64,000 nucleotides of DNA from Clostridiales bacterium (GTDB taxonomy: Bacteria; Bacillota; Clostridia; Lachnospirales; CAG-274), in the NCBI GenBank assembly GCA_018371275.1, contig JAHALF010000008.1:23835-87834 (forward strand). The letters are read 5' to 3'. A model generated the notes under the pieces. The model did not search any database. It was given only the letters and a program-made list of their open reading frames with translations, and was not told the DNA's origin. Shown here piece by piece: positions 43,725-52,529 of this stretch (position 1 is the stretch's first letter; each line of letters opens with the position of its first letter). A program made the position numbers and the translations under genes.

Positions 43725-44357
43725 ATGGTTATAAAAGATATAGTAGATGAATTAGTAGAACTTAAAAGGCAAGGCAAAATAATAAAGAACAAAATAGATA
43801 TAAAGACAAATGAACTTCAACAACAGTGTATATCAGTTTTTGAAGATAAAAATATAAAAACAACTGAAGTTTATGGTACAGAAAATAATAGTGCTATTGC
43901 TACATACTCACAAAAACTAGAAATATTAAATTATCAAGCGTTAGAAAATATAATTGATAAAAATTTACTTGCAGAAAAAATAGAAAGGAAGCAAGAAATA
44001 AAATATGATATAGAAAGTAATTTTAAAGATGCTATAATTATATTATACACAAATGATTATATAGACAATATGACAATAGAAGAACTTGTTAAAAATGAAT
44101 TTGGTCAGCTTGATACGAAAGTACAAAGTCTTTTAATAAAAAAATTAAAAGGAGATTATAAAAAAGATAAAGAACTTTTAAGTAAATATATAGATGATAG
44201 CGACTTAGATGTAGAATTATTTACTATTAATAAAATAAAAAATTATGATAAAGTTAAAGCGTTTTTTGATGTTAATGACACATATTTAAAAGATAACATT
44301 AAAAAATATATTAGTCTTGATGAAAATGTTAAAGTCACTATAAAATATGAAGATTAA
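43725..44357 (+). CDS. Coiled-coil early protein, Gp157-like
   Basis: 210 residues. The N-terminal helix (DIVDELVELKRQGKIIKNKI) followed by strands (NNSAIATYSQKLEI) recalls Gp157-type phage proteins; the C-terminal half is helical and acidic. It occupies the place of Gam-type end-protecting proteins in some Mu relatives, but I see no direct similarity to Gam. Function unknown. Confidence 0.6.
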   Translation: MVIKDIVDELVELKRQGKIIKNKIDIKTNELQQQCISVFEDKNIKTTEVYGTENNSAIATYSQKLEILNYQALENIIDKNLLAEKIERKQEIKYDIESNFKDAIIILYTNDYIDNMTIEELVKNEFGQLDTKVQSLLIKKLKGDYKKDKELLSKYIDDSDLDVELFTINKIKNYDKVKAFFDVNDTYLKDNIKKYISLDENVKVTIKYED

Positions 44358-44374
44358 AAGGTTGTGAAAATAGT

Positions 44375-44662
44375 GTGAAGTGGATAGATGAAATAACCAT
44401 TGAAGACATTGATGAGCAGTATAGGCATATAGCAGAGCGTATAGGAGTCGAACAATTTATAGAGCTTATTAAAGGATTAGGAGGAACAAGTTGGTATTTA
44501 CCTAAACTGGATAAAGTTTTATACAGGGCTATAAAAAGAAAAATATTAAGAGAGTATAATAACTATAATAAAAAGGAATTAGCATTAAAATATGGTATAT
44601 CAGAAAAAACGGTTGAAAGAATAACTAAAGAAAAAAATATACAACAGTTAAGATTATTTTAA
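44375..44662 (+). CDS. Mor-family middle/late transcription activator
   Basis: 95 residues starting GTG. Layout of the Mor/C family: N-terminal dimerisation helices (IAERIGVEQFIELIKGLGGTS), a short strand with WYLPKLD, then a C-terminal helix-turn-helix NKKELALKYGISEKTVERIT (about 66-85). In Mu, Mor turns on the middle operon and C the late operon. Here one protein lies just before a terminator and the late genes. Confidence 0.85.
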   Translation: MKWIDEITIEDIDEQYRHIAERIGVEQFIELIKGLGGTSWYLPKLDKVLYRAIKRKILREYNNYNKKELALKYGISEKTVERITKEKNIQQLRLF

Positions 44663-44706
44663 AATCTTAGACTCAGTCTTATTTAAGAGTTTTTATAAAA
44701 CATATA

Positions 44707-44745
44707 AAATAACACTACAATTAAATTTGTAGTGTTATTTTTTTA
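44707..44745 (+). terminator. Terminator of the early operon
   Basis: AAATAACACTACAA (44707-44720) and TTGTAGTGTTATTT (44727-44740), perfect 14-base arms with T tail. Separates the early genes from the late block. Confidence 0.9.
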
Positions 44746-44750
44746 ATATA

Positions 44751-44777
44751 AATTAATTGTAGGAGAGAGTATTAATT
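44751..44777. promoter_or_regulatory. Candidate activator site of the late promoter
   Basis: AATTAAT (44751-44757) and ATTAATT (44771-44777) form an inverted repeat with a 13-base centre, immediately between the early terminator and the first late gene. No good -35/-10 pair is present, as expected for an activator-dependent promoter. Composition alone makes AT repeats likely, so support is weak. Confidence 0.35.
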
Positions 44778-44800
44778 TTAAGAAAGAGAGATGAAGAAAA

Positions 44801-45556
44801 ATGAAAAGTTTTATCAGCTGGATAGGTGGTAAAAATAACTTAAAGAAAGAAATAGTATCAAGATTTCCAGAAAATTATTCAACTTATGTTGAAGTTTTTG
44901 GTGGAGCAGGTTGGGTACTATTTCATAAAGAAAAAGGAGGAAAAGAAGTTTATAACGACTTAAATAGTGAACTTGTAAACCTATTTAAGGTTGTTAAATA
45001 TCACTCAGAGGAATTTATAAAAGAGTGTGAGTTTCTATCTAATTCTAGAGAGTTACTAGATGATTATAAAGAAAATTATACAAGAAAAAATTTAACAGAC
45101 ATACAAAGAGCTTCTAACTTTTATATGTTAATTAAATATAGTTATGGTAGTGACTTAAAAACTTATGGCTCTAGAACAACAGATAAGTTAAATTCGCTTG
45201 ATTATATAAGAAGGGTTAATGATAGATTATCAAAGGTTGTAATAGAAAATTTAGACTTTGAAAGGTGTATAAAAAAATATGATAAAGAAGAAACGTTGTT
45301 TTACTTAGACCCACCGTATTTTAATACAGAAGCATATTATGAAAATGTAGAGTTTGGTACAGAAGACCATAAAAGACTTAGAGATGTACTTAATAATATA
45401 AAGGGAAAGTTTTTATTGTCCTACAACGATTGTGAAGAAATAAGGGAGTTTTATAAAGATTTCAGTATAGAAGAGATAGAAAGGCATAATAGTCTAATTG
45501 GTAAATATAAAGGTAAGGATAAAAATTACAAAGAGCTTATAATTAAAAATTACTAA
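44801..45556 (+). CDS. Dam-type DNA adenine methyltransferase
   Basis: 251 residues. Class D12 adenine methylase: SAM motif SWIGGKNNL (residues 4-12) and VEVFGGAGWVLFHK, catalytic DPPY at about residues 170-173 (FYLDPPYFNTEAYY). Probably methylates phage DNA to escape host restriction, a role served by mom in Mu. First gene after the early terminator. Confidence 0.92.
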   Translation: MKSFISWIGGKNNLKKEIVSRFPENYSTYVEVFGGAGWVLFHKEKGGKEVYNDLNSELVNLFKVVKYHSEEFIKECEFLSNSRELLDDYKENYTRKNLTDIQRASNFYMLIKYSYGSDLKTYGSRTTDKLNSLDYIRRVNDRLSKVVIENLDFERCIKKYDKEETLFYLDPPYFNTEAYYENVEFGTEDHKRLRDVLNNIKGKFLLSYNDCEEIREFYKDFSIEEIERHNSLIGKYKGKDKNYKELIIKNY

Positions 45557-45593
45557 AAATAAATATTGAGAATAAAAGAAAGGAGAGAGCCCG

Positions 45594-46160
45594 TTGGCTA
45601 AATTTAGAAAATCAAGAAATCATTTTAAAATAGATACATTTCCAAAAGAAATAATTGAGAAAGTTGATGAAATGCTTAGTGACAAAAACAATACATATTC
45701 AGATGTTAGAAAATTTCTAAATAGTCATGGGTTCAACATTTCTTTAGGTTCAATAGGTAGATATGCTTTAAATAGAGATAAGACTTTAGATAAAATGATA
45801 CAAGCACAAGAACAAGCAAAAATACTAGCTAAAGTTATAAAAGAAGGTAAGGATACAGACTATACAGAAGCAGGTATACAGATTGCAATAGCAGAACTTA
45901 CAAAAAAGATAGCAGAGTCTAGAGATGATTTTAGTGAGCTTGATGTTAGTGATATTGTTAAATTACTTAGTAACTTATCAAGAGTTAAAACGCAAAAAAC
46001 AAGAGCAGAAAGCGAAATAAAATCTAAAAGAGAATTAGCTTACGAAGCATATGAAGAAGAAATAACATCTTTAATAAAAGGGGATAAGGAACTAGAAGCA
46101 GATGCTTTTAAGTTTTTAAGTAAATTGAGAGGTAGGTTTTTAAATGAAGAAAATAACTAG
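45594..46160 (+). CDS. Mu gp27-like protein (DUF3486), probable small terminase subunit
   Basis: 188 residues from TTG 45594 (AAAGGAGAG upstream). N-terminal HTH (SDVRKFLNSHGFNISLGSIG), long helices and a charged C-terminus, as in DUF3486. Overlaps the large terminase gene by 17 bases, supporting a DNA-recognition role in packaging. Confidence 0.82.
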   Translation: MAKFRKSRNHFKIDTFPKEIIEKVDEMLSDKNNTYSDVRKFLNSHGFNISLGSIGRYALNRDKTLDKMIQAQEQAKILAKVIKEGKDTDYTEAGIQIAIAELTKKIAESRDDFSELDVSDIVKLLSNLSRVKTQKTRAESEIKSKRELAYEAYEEEITSLIKGDKELEADAFKFLSKLRGRFLNEENN

Positions 46161-47883
46161 ACAATTACAGTCTTTAGAAGAAGAAAGACAAATACAAAAA
46201 AGTAATAAAAAAGATATTAAATTATTTGAAACTTACCTTTATAAAAATGATAGTCCTTTTAAAGAAGGTATTGTAAAAAGATATAAAAAGGGTGTAAGTA
46301 TAAATACATTAAGAAAAGAGTTAGCATCTCTTGACTTAGAGTATTTTGCTAGATGCTATTTATCTCATTATTTTACAAGAGAAACGCCTACATTTCATAA
46401 AGAACTTGATAATATTTGGGTACAAAATGTTATTAAAAATAGAAATGTATTAATAGAAAATGAAGAAATAAACAAGTTACAAGGAAATAAAGTTACAATA
46501 ACAGCACCTAGAGGACACGCAAAGTCTACAAATTTTACATTTAAAGATACATTACACGCTTGTTTATATAAATATAAAAATTACATTTTAATATTATCAG
46601 ACAGTACAGAACAAGCAGAAGGGTTTTTAAGTGATATAAAAACAGAGCTTGAGGAAAATGAGCTTATAAAAAAAGACTTTGGGGATATGATAGGTAAAGT
46701 TTGGAATACAAGTGTAATTGTTTTATCCAACAATGTAAAAATAGAAGCAATAGGTTCTGGTAAAAAAATAAGAGGTAGAAGACACAGAAATTTTAGACCA
46801 GATTTAATTGTTCTTGATGACATAGAAAATGATGAAAATGTAAATACCCTTGAACAAAGAAAAAAGTTAGAAAACTGGTTTTATAAAGCAGTATCAAAAG
46901 CTGGAGATACATATACAGATATTTGTTATATAGGAACACTTTTACATTATGATAGTTTACTAGCTAAAGTAATTAAAAATCCTACATATAAAGTGGCTAA
47001 ATATAGAGGTATTATACAGTTTGCTAAAAATAAAGGATTATGGGATATATGGGAAAAAATATACTCAAACCTTGAAGATGAAAAGAGAGAAGAAAGTGCT
47101 AAAGAATTTTTTGAATCTAACAAAGATGAAATGTTAGAAGGTACAAAAGTTTTATGGCAAGAAAAATGGAGTTACTATGATTTAATGGTAATGAGATTAT
47201 CAGAAGGTATAGCATCTTTTAATAGTGAAATTCAAAACGAACCTATAAATCCAGAAGATTGTTTATTTAATCCCGAGTGGTTTGAATACTATAACAAAGA
47301 ACAAATAGATTTTAAAAATAAAGATTTTATATTTTTTGGTGCAGTAGACCCATCACTTGGTAAAAATAAAAATTCAGACACTTCAGCAATTGTTATATTA
47401 GCTAAAAATATAAGAAGTGGGTATCTATATATTTTAAAAGCGAGTATAGAAAGAAGAAAGCCAGATGTAATAATAGAAGACATTATAAATTTACATAAAA
47501 AATTAATAAATGATTATGGTAAAGGCTTTAGCCTATTTGGTGTAGAAGAAGTGCAGTTTCAAGCATTTTTTAAAGATGTGTTAAAGAAGGAATGTTTAAA
47601 AAGAAAAATATACTTAAATGTTGAAGGGATAAAAAGTACAACAAATAAAATAGGTAGAATAGAAAGTTTACAACCATATATAAAAAATGGATATGTGAAA
47701 TTTAATAATGAAGATAAAATTTTATTAACGCAACTTGAGCAATTTCCACTTGCTAGATATGATGACGGAGCAGATGCTTTAGAAATGGTTGTAAAGTTGG
47801 CAATAAATAATAATAACTCAAGTAAAACAAGTTATAAAACAATAATAAAAAGGAGTTTAAATTTTAGGAAGGGGGCTTATTAA
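46144..47883 (+). CDS. Mu gp28-like large terminase subunit
   Basis: DNA-packaging motor and nuclease. 579 residues. Walker A variant APRGHAKS (about 121-128), Walker B LIVLDDIENDE (about 221-231) and the RNase-H-like nuclease start FGAVDPSLGKN (about 397-407), later DDGADALEM near the C-terminus. Ends 1 base before the portal gene. Confidence 0.93.
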   Translation: MKKITRQLQSLEEERQIQKSNKKDIKLFETYLYKNDSPFKEGIVKRYKKGVSINTLRKELASLDLEYFARCYLSHYFTRETPTFHKELDNIWVQNVIKNRNVLIENEEINKLQGNKVTITAPRGHAKSTNFTFKDTLHACLYKYKNYILILSDSTEQAEGFLSDIKTELEENELIKKDFGDMIGKVWNTSVIVLSNNVKIEAIGSGKKIRGRRHRNFRPDLIVLDDIENDENVNTLEQRKKLENWFYKAVSKAGDTYTDICYIGTLLHYDSLLAKVIKNPTYKVAKYRGIIQFAKNKGLWDIWEKIYSNLEDEKREESAKEFFESNKDEMLEGTKVLWQEKWSYYDLMVMRLSEGIASFNSEIQNEPINPEDCLFNPEWFEYYNKEQIDFKNKDFIFFGAVDPSLGKNKNSDTSAIVILAKNIRSGYLYILKASIERRKPDVIIEDIINLHKKLINDYGKGFSLFGVEEVQFQAFFKDVLKKECLKRKIYLNVEGIKSTTNKIGRIESLQPYIKNGYVKFNNEDKILLTQLEQFPLARYDDGADALEMVVKLAINNNNSSKTSYKTIIKRSLNFRKGAY

Positions 47884-47884
47884 A

Positions 47885-49375
47885 ATGTTTTCTATAATAA
47901 AAAAGCAAACAAAAAAATTAGAAAGGGTGCTCTCAAGAATACAAATGCCAGATTTTTTAGGAAATTCAAGTCACCCTTCCTCTAACTTAACACCAGAAAT
48001 GTTAACCAAAATATTTAGAGAAGCAGATAGTGGATATACTACTAGGCAAATGGAACTATTTGAGGAAATGGAAGAAAAAGACCCACATTTATTTTCACAA
48101 TTACAAACAAGGAAAAATGCAGTTTGTGGTTTAGATTGGGAAATAATAGCATTTTCAGAAGATGAAAAAGACAAGCAAATAGCAGAGTTTGTAAAAGATG
48201 TAATAAAGAATATTAAAGATTTTGATAAATCATTACTTGATTTATTAGATGCAATAGGCAAAGGTATTTCATTTTTGGAGATAAACTGGGAGTTAAGTAA
48301 TGGATATTTAAAAGTTGAAAATCTTAAATATATACATCCCAAGCATATATATTGGGAGGATGAAAAACTAAAGATAGTAACAAAAGATGATTTAAAAGGT
48401 TTTTATGCACATAAACTTGAACAAGATAAACTTATAATACACAAATATAAGGCTAGAAGTGGACACGAATCAAAAGCTGGAGTGCTTAGAGTTGTTGCTT
48501 GGATGTATTTGTTTAAAAACTATACAATGAAAGATTGGGCAACATTTATAGAAAAATATGGTATGCCTATATTACTTGGGGAGTATGATGAGTCTTCATC
48601 AGAAGAAGATAAAGGAGCTCTAATGGAAGCGCTTATAAACATAGGTACAGATTCAGCAGGGATAATAAGTAGAAATACTAAAGTAAATGTTATAGATAAT
48701 GATAAAAAAAGCAGTGCAGATATATTTGAAAGTATGGCAAGATTTTGTGATGAACAAATAAGTAAAGCTATTTTAGGTCAAACTTTAACAAGTGATAGTG
48801 GTGGTAGCTATGCACAAGCAAAGACACATAATGAAGTTAGGAGAGACTTAACAAGTGCAGATTGTAAGGCTTTAGCTAACACTATAAAAGAATACTTAAT
48901 TAAACCTATTGTAGTTTTAAATTTTGGAGAAGAGTGTAATATACCAGATTTTGTATTTGACTTTGAAGAGTCCGAAGATTTGCTTAAAATGGTTGAAGTA
49001 TATTCAAAGTTAAAAAATGAATTAGGGTTAGTTATTGATACAGAACATTTATATGAAAAGTTTAAAATACCAAAGCCAGAATTTTATATTGATGGTATGA
49101 AGATTTTAAAAGAAAATACAAAAAATAATCAAAAAGAATTAAATAAAATAATTGAGGATTTAAAAGAAGATGGTATGTTTAGCTTTAAGTCTAGTTTAAG
49201 TGCTTTTAAAAATGAAATGGAAGATGTAAGAAGTCTTGAAGAATTAAAAGATATTTTTAGAGATAAGAAGAAGTTAAGTGAAATATTAAATTCTATGAAC
49301 AACAGTTTTAATAAAGAAAGTTTAAAAGGTGGACTTATACTATCTAACTTAATTGGGAGGTGTGAAAATGAGTAG
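47885..49375 (+). CDS. Mu gp29-like portal protein (DUF935)
   Basis: 496 residues. DUF935 features: MEEKDPHLFSQLQTRKNAV near residue 60, GLDWEI, DAIGKGISFLEINW, WATFIEKYGMPILLGEY, and LGQTLTSDSGGSYAQAKTHN around residue 305. Forms the 12-fold ring through which DNA enters the head and to which the tail attaches. Confidence 0.93.
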   Translation: MFSIIKKQTKKLERVLSRIQMPDFLGNSSHPSSNLTPEMLTKIFREADSGYTTRQMELFEEMEEKDPHLFSQLQTRKNAVCGLDWEIIAFSEDEKDKQIAEFVKDVIKNIKDFDKSLLDLLDAIGKGISFLEINWELSNGYLKVENLKYIHPKHIYWEDEKLKIVTKDDLKGFYAHKLEQDKLIIHKYKARSGHESKAGVLRVVAWMYLFKNYTMKDWATFIEKYGMPILLGEYDESSSEEDKGALMEALINIGTDSAGIISRNTKVNVIDNDKKSSADIFESMARFCDEQISKAILGQTLTSDSGGSYAQAKTHNEVRRDLTSADCKALANTIKEYLIKPIVVLNFGEECNIPDFVFDFEESEDLLKMVEVYSKLKNELGLVIDTEHLYEKFKIPKPEFYIDGMKILKENTKNNQKELNKIIEDLKEDGMFSFKSSLSAFKNEMEDVRSLEELKDIFRDKKKLSEILNSMNNSFNKESLKGGLILSNLIGRCENE

Positions 49376-50078
49376 TTTTATAAATAGCAGTATAGAAAAA
49401 GACGGTTTTAAGTTTGAAGATGCTATTAAATACTTTAACAATAAAATACCTATAACAAAAGAAGAGTATAAAAAGTTAGATGATACATATAAAAGTTTAG
49501 CATTTACAATAGCCAATTATAGCAATATAACTCTTTTAAATGAAATATTTAAGTTATTATTAACAACTATTGAAGAAGGAGAAAGCCTTAATACTTTTAA
49601 AAGTTTATTAAATAATTGTTTAGAAAATTGGGGATATGACAAAGAGAATGACTATAAAATAGATTTAATATATAGAAATAACATACAAACAGCTTATCAA
49701 GTAGGACATTATGAAATGTTAATAGACCCAGATGTATTAGAAAATAGACCATATTGGCAATATGATGCAATAGAAGATGAAGATACAAGACCAGAACATA
49801 GAGCATTAAATGGACTTGTATTTAGAGCAGATGACCCTTTTTGGAAAACGTGGTATCCCCCTAATGGACATAGGTGTAGATGTACAGTTAAATCACTTAG
49901 TAAAAGAGATTTAGAAAAAAAAGGACTATCTATAAAAAAAGGAGAAGACATAAAAATATTTCCAGATAAAGATTTTAATTATAACCCAGCTTTAAAATCT
50001 TATGATTTTAACATAGACGATTTACCTAAAACATTAAAAAAAGCATATGAAAAACAAATGGCTTTAAATTCGCCTTAA
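49368..50078 (+). CDS. Mu F-like head morphogenesis protein
   Basis: 236 residues from ATG 49368 (GGGAGGTG at 49355-49362). C-terminal signature of the SPP1 gp7/Mu F family: DEDTRPEHRALNG, then WYPPNGHRCRCTVKSLS with paired cysteines. Shorter than Mu F, retaining mainly the core and C-terminal domain. Minor head protein bound to portal. Confidence 0.9.
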   Translation: MSSFINSSIEKDGFKFEDAIKYFNNKIPITKEEYKKLDDTYKSLAFTIANYSNITLLNEIFKLLLTTIEEGESLNTFKSLLNNCLENWGYDKENDYKIDLIYRNNIQTAYQVGHYEMLIDPDVLENRPYWQYDAIEDEDTRPEHRALNGLVFRADDPFWKTWYPPNGHRCRCTVKSLSKRDLEKKGLSIKKGEDIKIFPDKDFNYNPALKSYDFNIDDLPKTLKKAYEKQMALNSP

Positions 50079-50199
50079 ATACCCTTTAAATAATAAAAGG
50101 TATATTTTTACTATAAAAATAAAACAAAGGCAAATGCAAGGCAATGCAAGGTGTTTGCAAGTAGGTTGTAACAAAATATAAAATAAAAAAATTAAGGAG
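50079..50199. other. Gap between F and I genes with phased TGCAAG repeats
   Basis: About 120 bases, the largest gap in the head block. TGCAAG occurs at 50135-50140, 50145-50150 and 50156-50161 (steps of 10 and 11). In Mu a strong gyrase site lies just upstream of gene I; a comparable role is a hypothesis. Confidence 0.6.
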
Positions 50200-51222
50200 T
50201 TGGTAATTATTAAAAAAAATGAGTTAATTATATGTTCTTCAAAATTTGAAATAACAGATTTAGAAGAGATAAAAATAATGCCTTTAGGGGAAGTTAAAAC
50301 AACAAAAGGTAACTTTTATGTAGATGAGCAAAGTGTAAATGAAATGAAAGAACACTTTAAAAAACGAGGACTTGATATAGTAGTAGATTATGAGCATCAA
50401 AGCCTTAGCGATAAAAAGGCTTTAGCTGGTGGGTGGATAAAAGACTTTTATATAAAAGATAATTGTGTAGTAGCTAAAGTTGAGTTTACAGAAATAGCTA
50501 AACAAGAAATAGAAAACAAACAATATAAATATTTATCACCAACCATATTTTTAAAAAACAATAAACCTATAAGGCTTCACTCTGTTGCTTTAACTAATAC
50601 ACCAGCTATTGACAATATGTATCCATTATTTTTAAGTGAAGACTTAAAAAATGAATTAGAAGAAGGAGATGAAAAAATGGAAATTAAAAAAATATTAGAG
50701 ATTTTAGGGCTTGATGAAAATGCAACTGAAGAAGATGTATTAAATAAAATAGAAGAATTAAAAGTTACTAAAAAAGATGAAGAAGATTTAAGTGATGAAA
50801 TGCAGTTGTCTTCTAATAAAGAAGTAATTGAAATTTTAGGATTAAAAGAAAGTGCAACAAATGAAGAAATAAATATTGCTTTATTAAATTTAAAAAACAA
50901 TACTGTTTCAAAAACAGAATTTTTAGCTCTTAAAGAAGAGATGGCTAAAAAAGAAATAGATGTTATTTTAGATAATGCTTTAAAAGATGGTAAAATAGTA
51001 CCAGCACAAAGGTATAGTTTTATGAAGTTAGCTTTATCAGATAGGACGGCTTTTGATGAAATATTAAAAAATCAAAAAAGAAATAGTCCACTTGGTATAA
51101 GTTATTCAGATAACTTAACAGAAGAAGGTAAAAAAGAATTAGAAGATATAGGAATTAAAGCTTGTAAAGATTTTGGTTTAACTGAAGAAGATTATAAAAA
51201 ATATTATAGAAAGGAAGAATAA
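50200..51222 (+). CDS. Mu I-like prohead protease with scaffold region
   Basis: 340 residues. N-terminal protease domain with IMPLGEVKT, VDYEHQSLSD (about 66-75, catalytic histidine region) and LSPTIFLKN; HSVALTNTPAIDN around residue 127-139. The C-terminal half is a charged helical scaffold. The start is odd: TTG at 50200 touches the AAGGAG site (50194-50199), so a downstream ATT (50206 or 50209) may be the true initiator. An in-frame internal start makes a separate scaffold. Confidence 0.88.
   Translation: MVIIKKNELIICSSKFEITDLEEIKIMPLGEVKTTKGNFYVDEQSVNEMKEHFKKRGLDIVVDYEHQSLSDKKALAGGWIKDFYIKDNCVVAKVEFTEIAKQEIENKQYKYLSPTIFLKNNKPIRLHSVALTNTPAIDNMYPLFLSEDLKNELEEGDEKMEIKKILEILGLDENATEEDVLNKIEELKVTKKDEEDLSDEMQLSSNKEVIEILGLKESATNEEINIALLNLKNNTVSKTEFLALKEEMAKKEIDVILDNALKDGKIVPAQRYSFMKLALSDRTAFDEILKNQKRNSPLGISYSDNLTEEGKKELEDIGIKACKDFGLTEEDYKKYYRKEE
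50677..51222 (+). CDS. Internal-start scaffold protein (Mu Z analogue)
   Basis: ATG 50677 lies in frame within the protease gene behind a full AAGGAGAT site (50663-50670, 6-base gap). The 181-residue product keeps the charged helical part, with two similar blocks (ILEILGLDENATEEDV and VIEILGLKESATNEEI). Mu genes I and Z share this in-frame arrangement. The ribosome site is much better than that of the full-length gene, which fits a scaffold needed in larger amounts. Confidence 0.78.
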   Translation: MEIKKILEILGLDENATEEDVLNKIEELKVTKKDEEDLSDEMQLSSNKEVIEILGLKESATNEEINIALLNLKNNTVSKTEFLALKEEMAKKEIDVILDNALKDGKIVPAQRYSFMKLALSDRTAFDEILKNQKRNSPLGISYSDNLTEEGKKELEDIGIKACKDFGLTEEDYKKYYRKEE

Positions 51223-51224
51223 AA

Positions 51225-51587
51225 ATGCAAAGAAATACAGCAGAAACTCTTAGTGAAATGTTATATGTTGGTGTAAAAAATAATACTAAAATTTTTCAAG
51301 GACATATAGTTGCACTTGAAAATGGTAAAGCAGTGCCAGCTAGTAAATCAGAAAATTTAATTATAGTTGGTAGGGCAGAGGAAACAGTTACAGGTGGTTA
51401 TATAAATGTTAAACGAGGTGTTTTCTTATATGAAAATGATACAGAAAATCCACTTAACGAAACACATATATTAAAAGAATGTTACATTAAAGACTCTATT
51501 ACTGTTACATCAAATGCTACAGCAACAAGTGTAGCTGGTAAAGTAATAGGATTTGAGGATGGACAGGTAAAAGTAGAAATTAAATAA
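51225..51587 (+). CDS. Capsid decoration-like protein (DUF2190)
   Basis: 120 residues, beta-rich, with ALENGKAVPAS and IVGRAEETVTGGYINVKRGVF. The size, location between protease and major capsid, and pattern fit DUF2190-type head decoration proteins. Starts 3 bases after the previous stop. Confidence 0.75.
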   Translation: MQRNTAETLSEMLYVGVKNNTKIFQGHIVALENGKAVPASKSENLIIVGRAEETVTGGYINVKRGVFLYENDTENPLNETHILKECYIKDSITVTSNATATSVAGKVIGFEDGQVKVEIK

Positions 51588-51602
51588 ATAGGGGGTAACT
51601 TA

Positions 51603-52481
51603 ATGGCTTTAATAAAAACAAATTTACAAAAAGCAGATATTGGCTTTAAAACAATATTTAACAAGATGTTTGAAGAAACAACAACAGTTTATGATAAGGT
51701 AGCAACTATTGTACCATCTAGCAATAAAACAGAGAGCTATCATTGGATGGGTAGTTTACCACGTCTTAGAAAATGGGTAGGAGATAGGATTTTTAGAAAT
51801 ATTCAAAATCACGAATATACAATTAAAAATGAACCTTTTGAAGCAACTATCTCGATTGATAAATATGATATACAAGATGATAACTTAGGTATATATAAAC
51901 CACAGGTAGAAAATTTAGCGCAAAGTGCTAAACTACACCCAGAAGAGTTGGTATTTAAAACATTAGAATCCGGTTTCTCTCAAAAATGTTATGATGGTAT
52001 TACATTTTTTGGAAGTCATAAAGTTGGTAAACTTACATATCAAAACAAGTCAGATAAGGCTTTAACAATGGATAGTTATGTTGAAGCTAGAACAAGTATG
52101 ATGAAAATAAAAGATGATGAAGGTAGAACACTTAGAGTTATTCCAAACTTACTTGTTGTTCCACCAGCTTTAGAAAAAACAGCAAGGGATATATTACAAG
52201 CAGATTTTATAAATGGTACAAGCAATGCTTATAAAGGAACAGCAGAAATACTTGTAGTGCCAGAATTAAGTTCAGATACAGCTTGGTTTTTACTTGATAC
52301 TACAAAAGCTATAAAGCCTATCATTTTTCAAGAAAGAGAAAAGCCTACATTTGTATCTTTAACAGATGATGCAAATTCAAATGTATTTATAAATAGGACA
52401 TTTTTGTATGGGGTAGAAACAAGATGTAATACAGGTTATGGTTTTTGGCAAATGGCTTATGGTTCTACTGGTACTGCTTAA
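51603..52481 (+). CDS. Mu T-like major head subunit
   Basis: 292 residues. Mu gpT family: FKTIFNKMFEE near the N-terminus, WMGSLPRLRKWVGDR, IQNHEYTIKNEPFEATIS and the strand-rich C-terminal part (LLVVPPALEKTARDIL, VETRCNTGYGFWQMAYGS). Main shell protein. GGGGGTAA ribosome site. Confidence 0.93.
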   Translation: MALIKTNLQKADIGFKTIFNKMFEETTTVYDKVATIVPSSNKTESYHWMGSLPRLRKWVGDRIFRNIQNHEYTIKNEPFEATISIDKYDIQDDNLGIYKPQVENLAQSAKLHPEELVFKTLESGFSQKCYDGITFFGSHKVGKLTYQNKSDKALTMDSYVEARTSMMKIKDDEGRTLRVIPNLLVVPPALEKTARDILQADFINGTSNAYKGTAEILVVPELSSDTAWFLLDTTKAIKPIIFQEREKPTFVSLTDDANSNVFINRTFLYGVETRCNTGYGFWQMAYGSTGTA

Positions 52482-52529
52482 TCTACTATCTTTTAAATTA
52501 TTTTATTATTGTTTAAAGAAGGTGATTAA

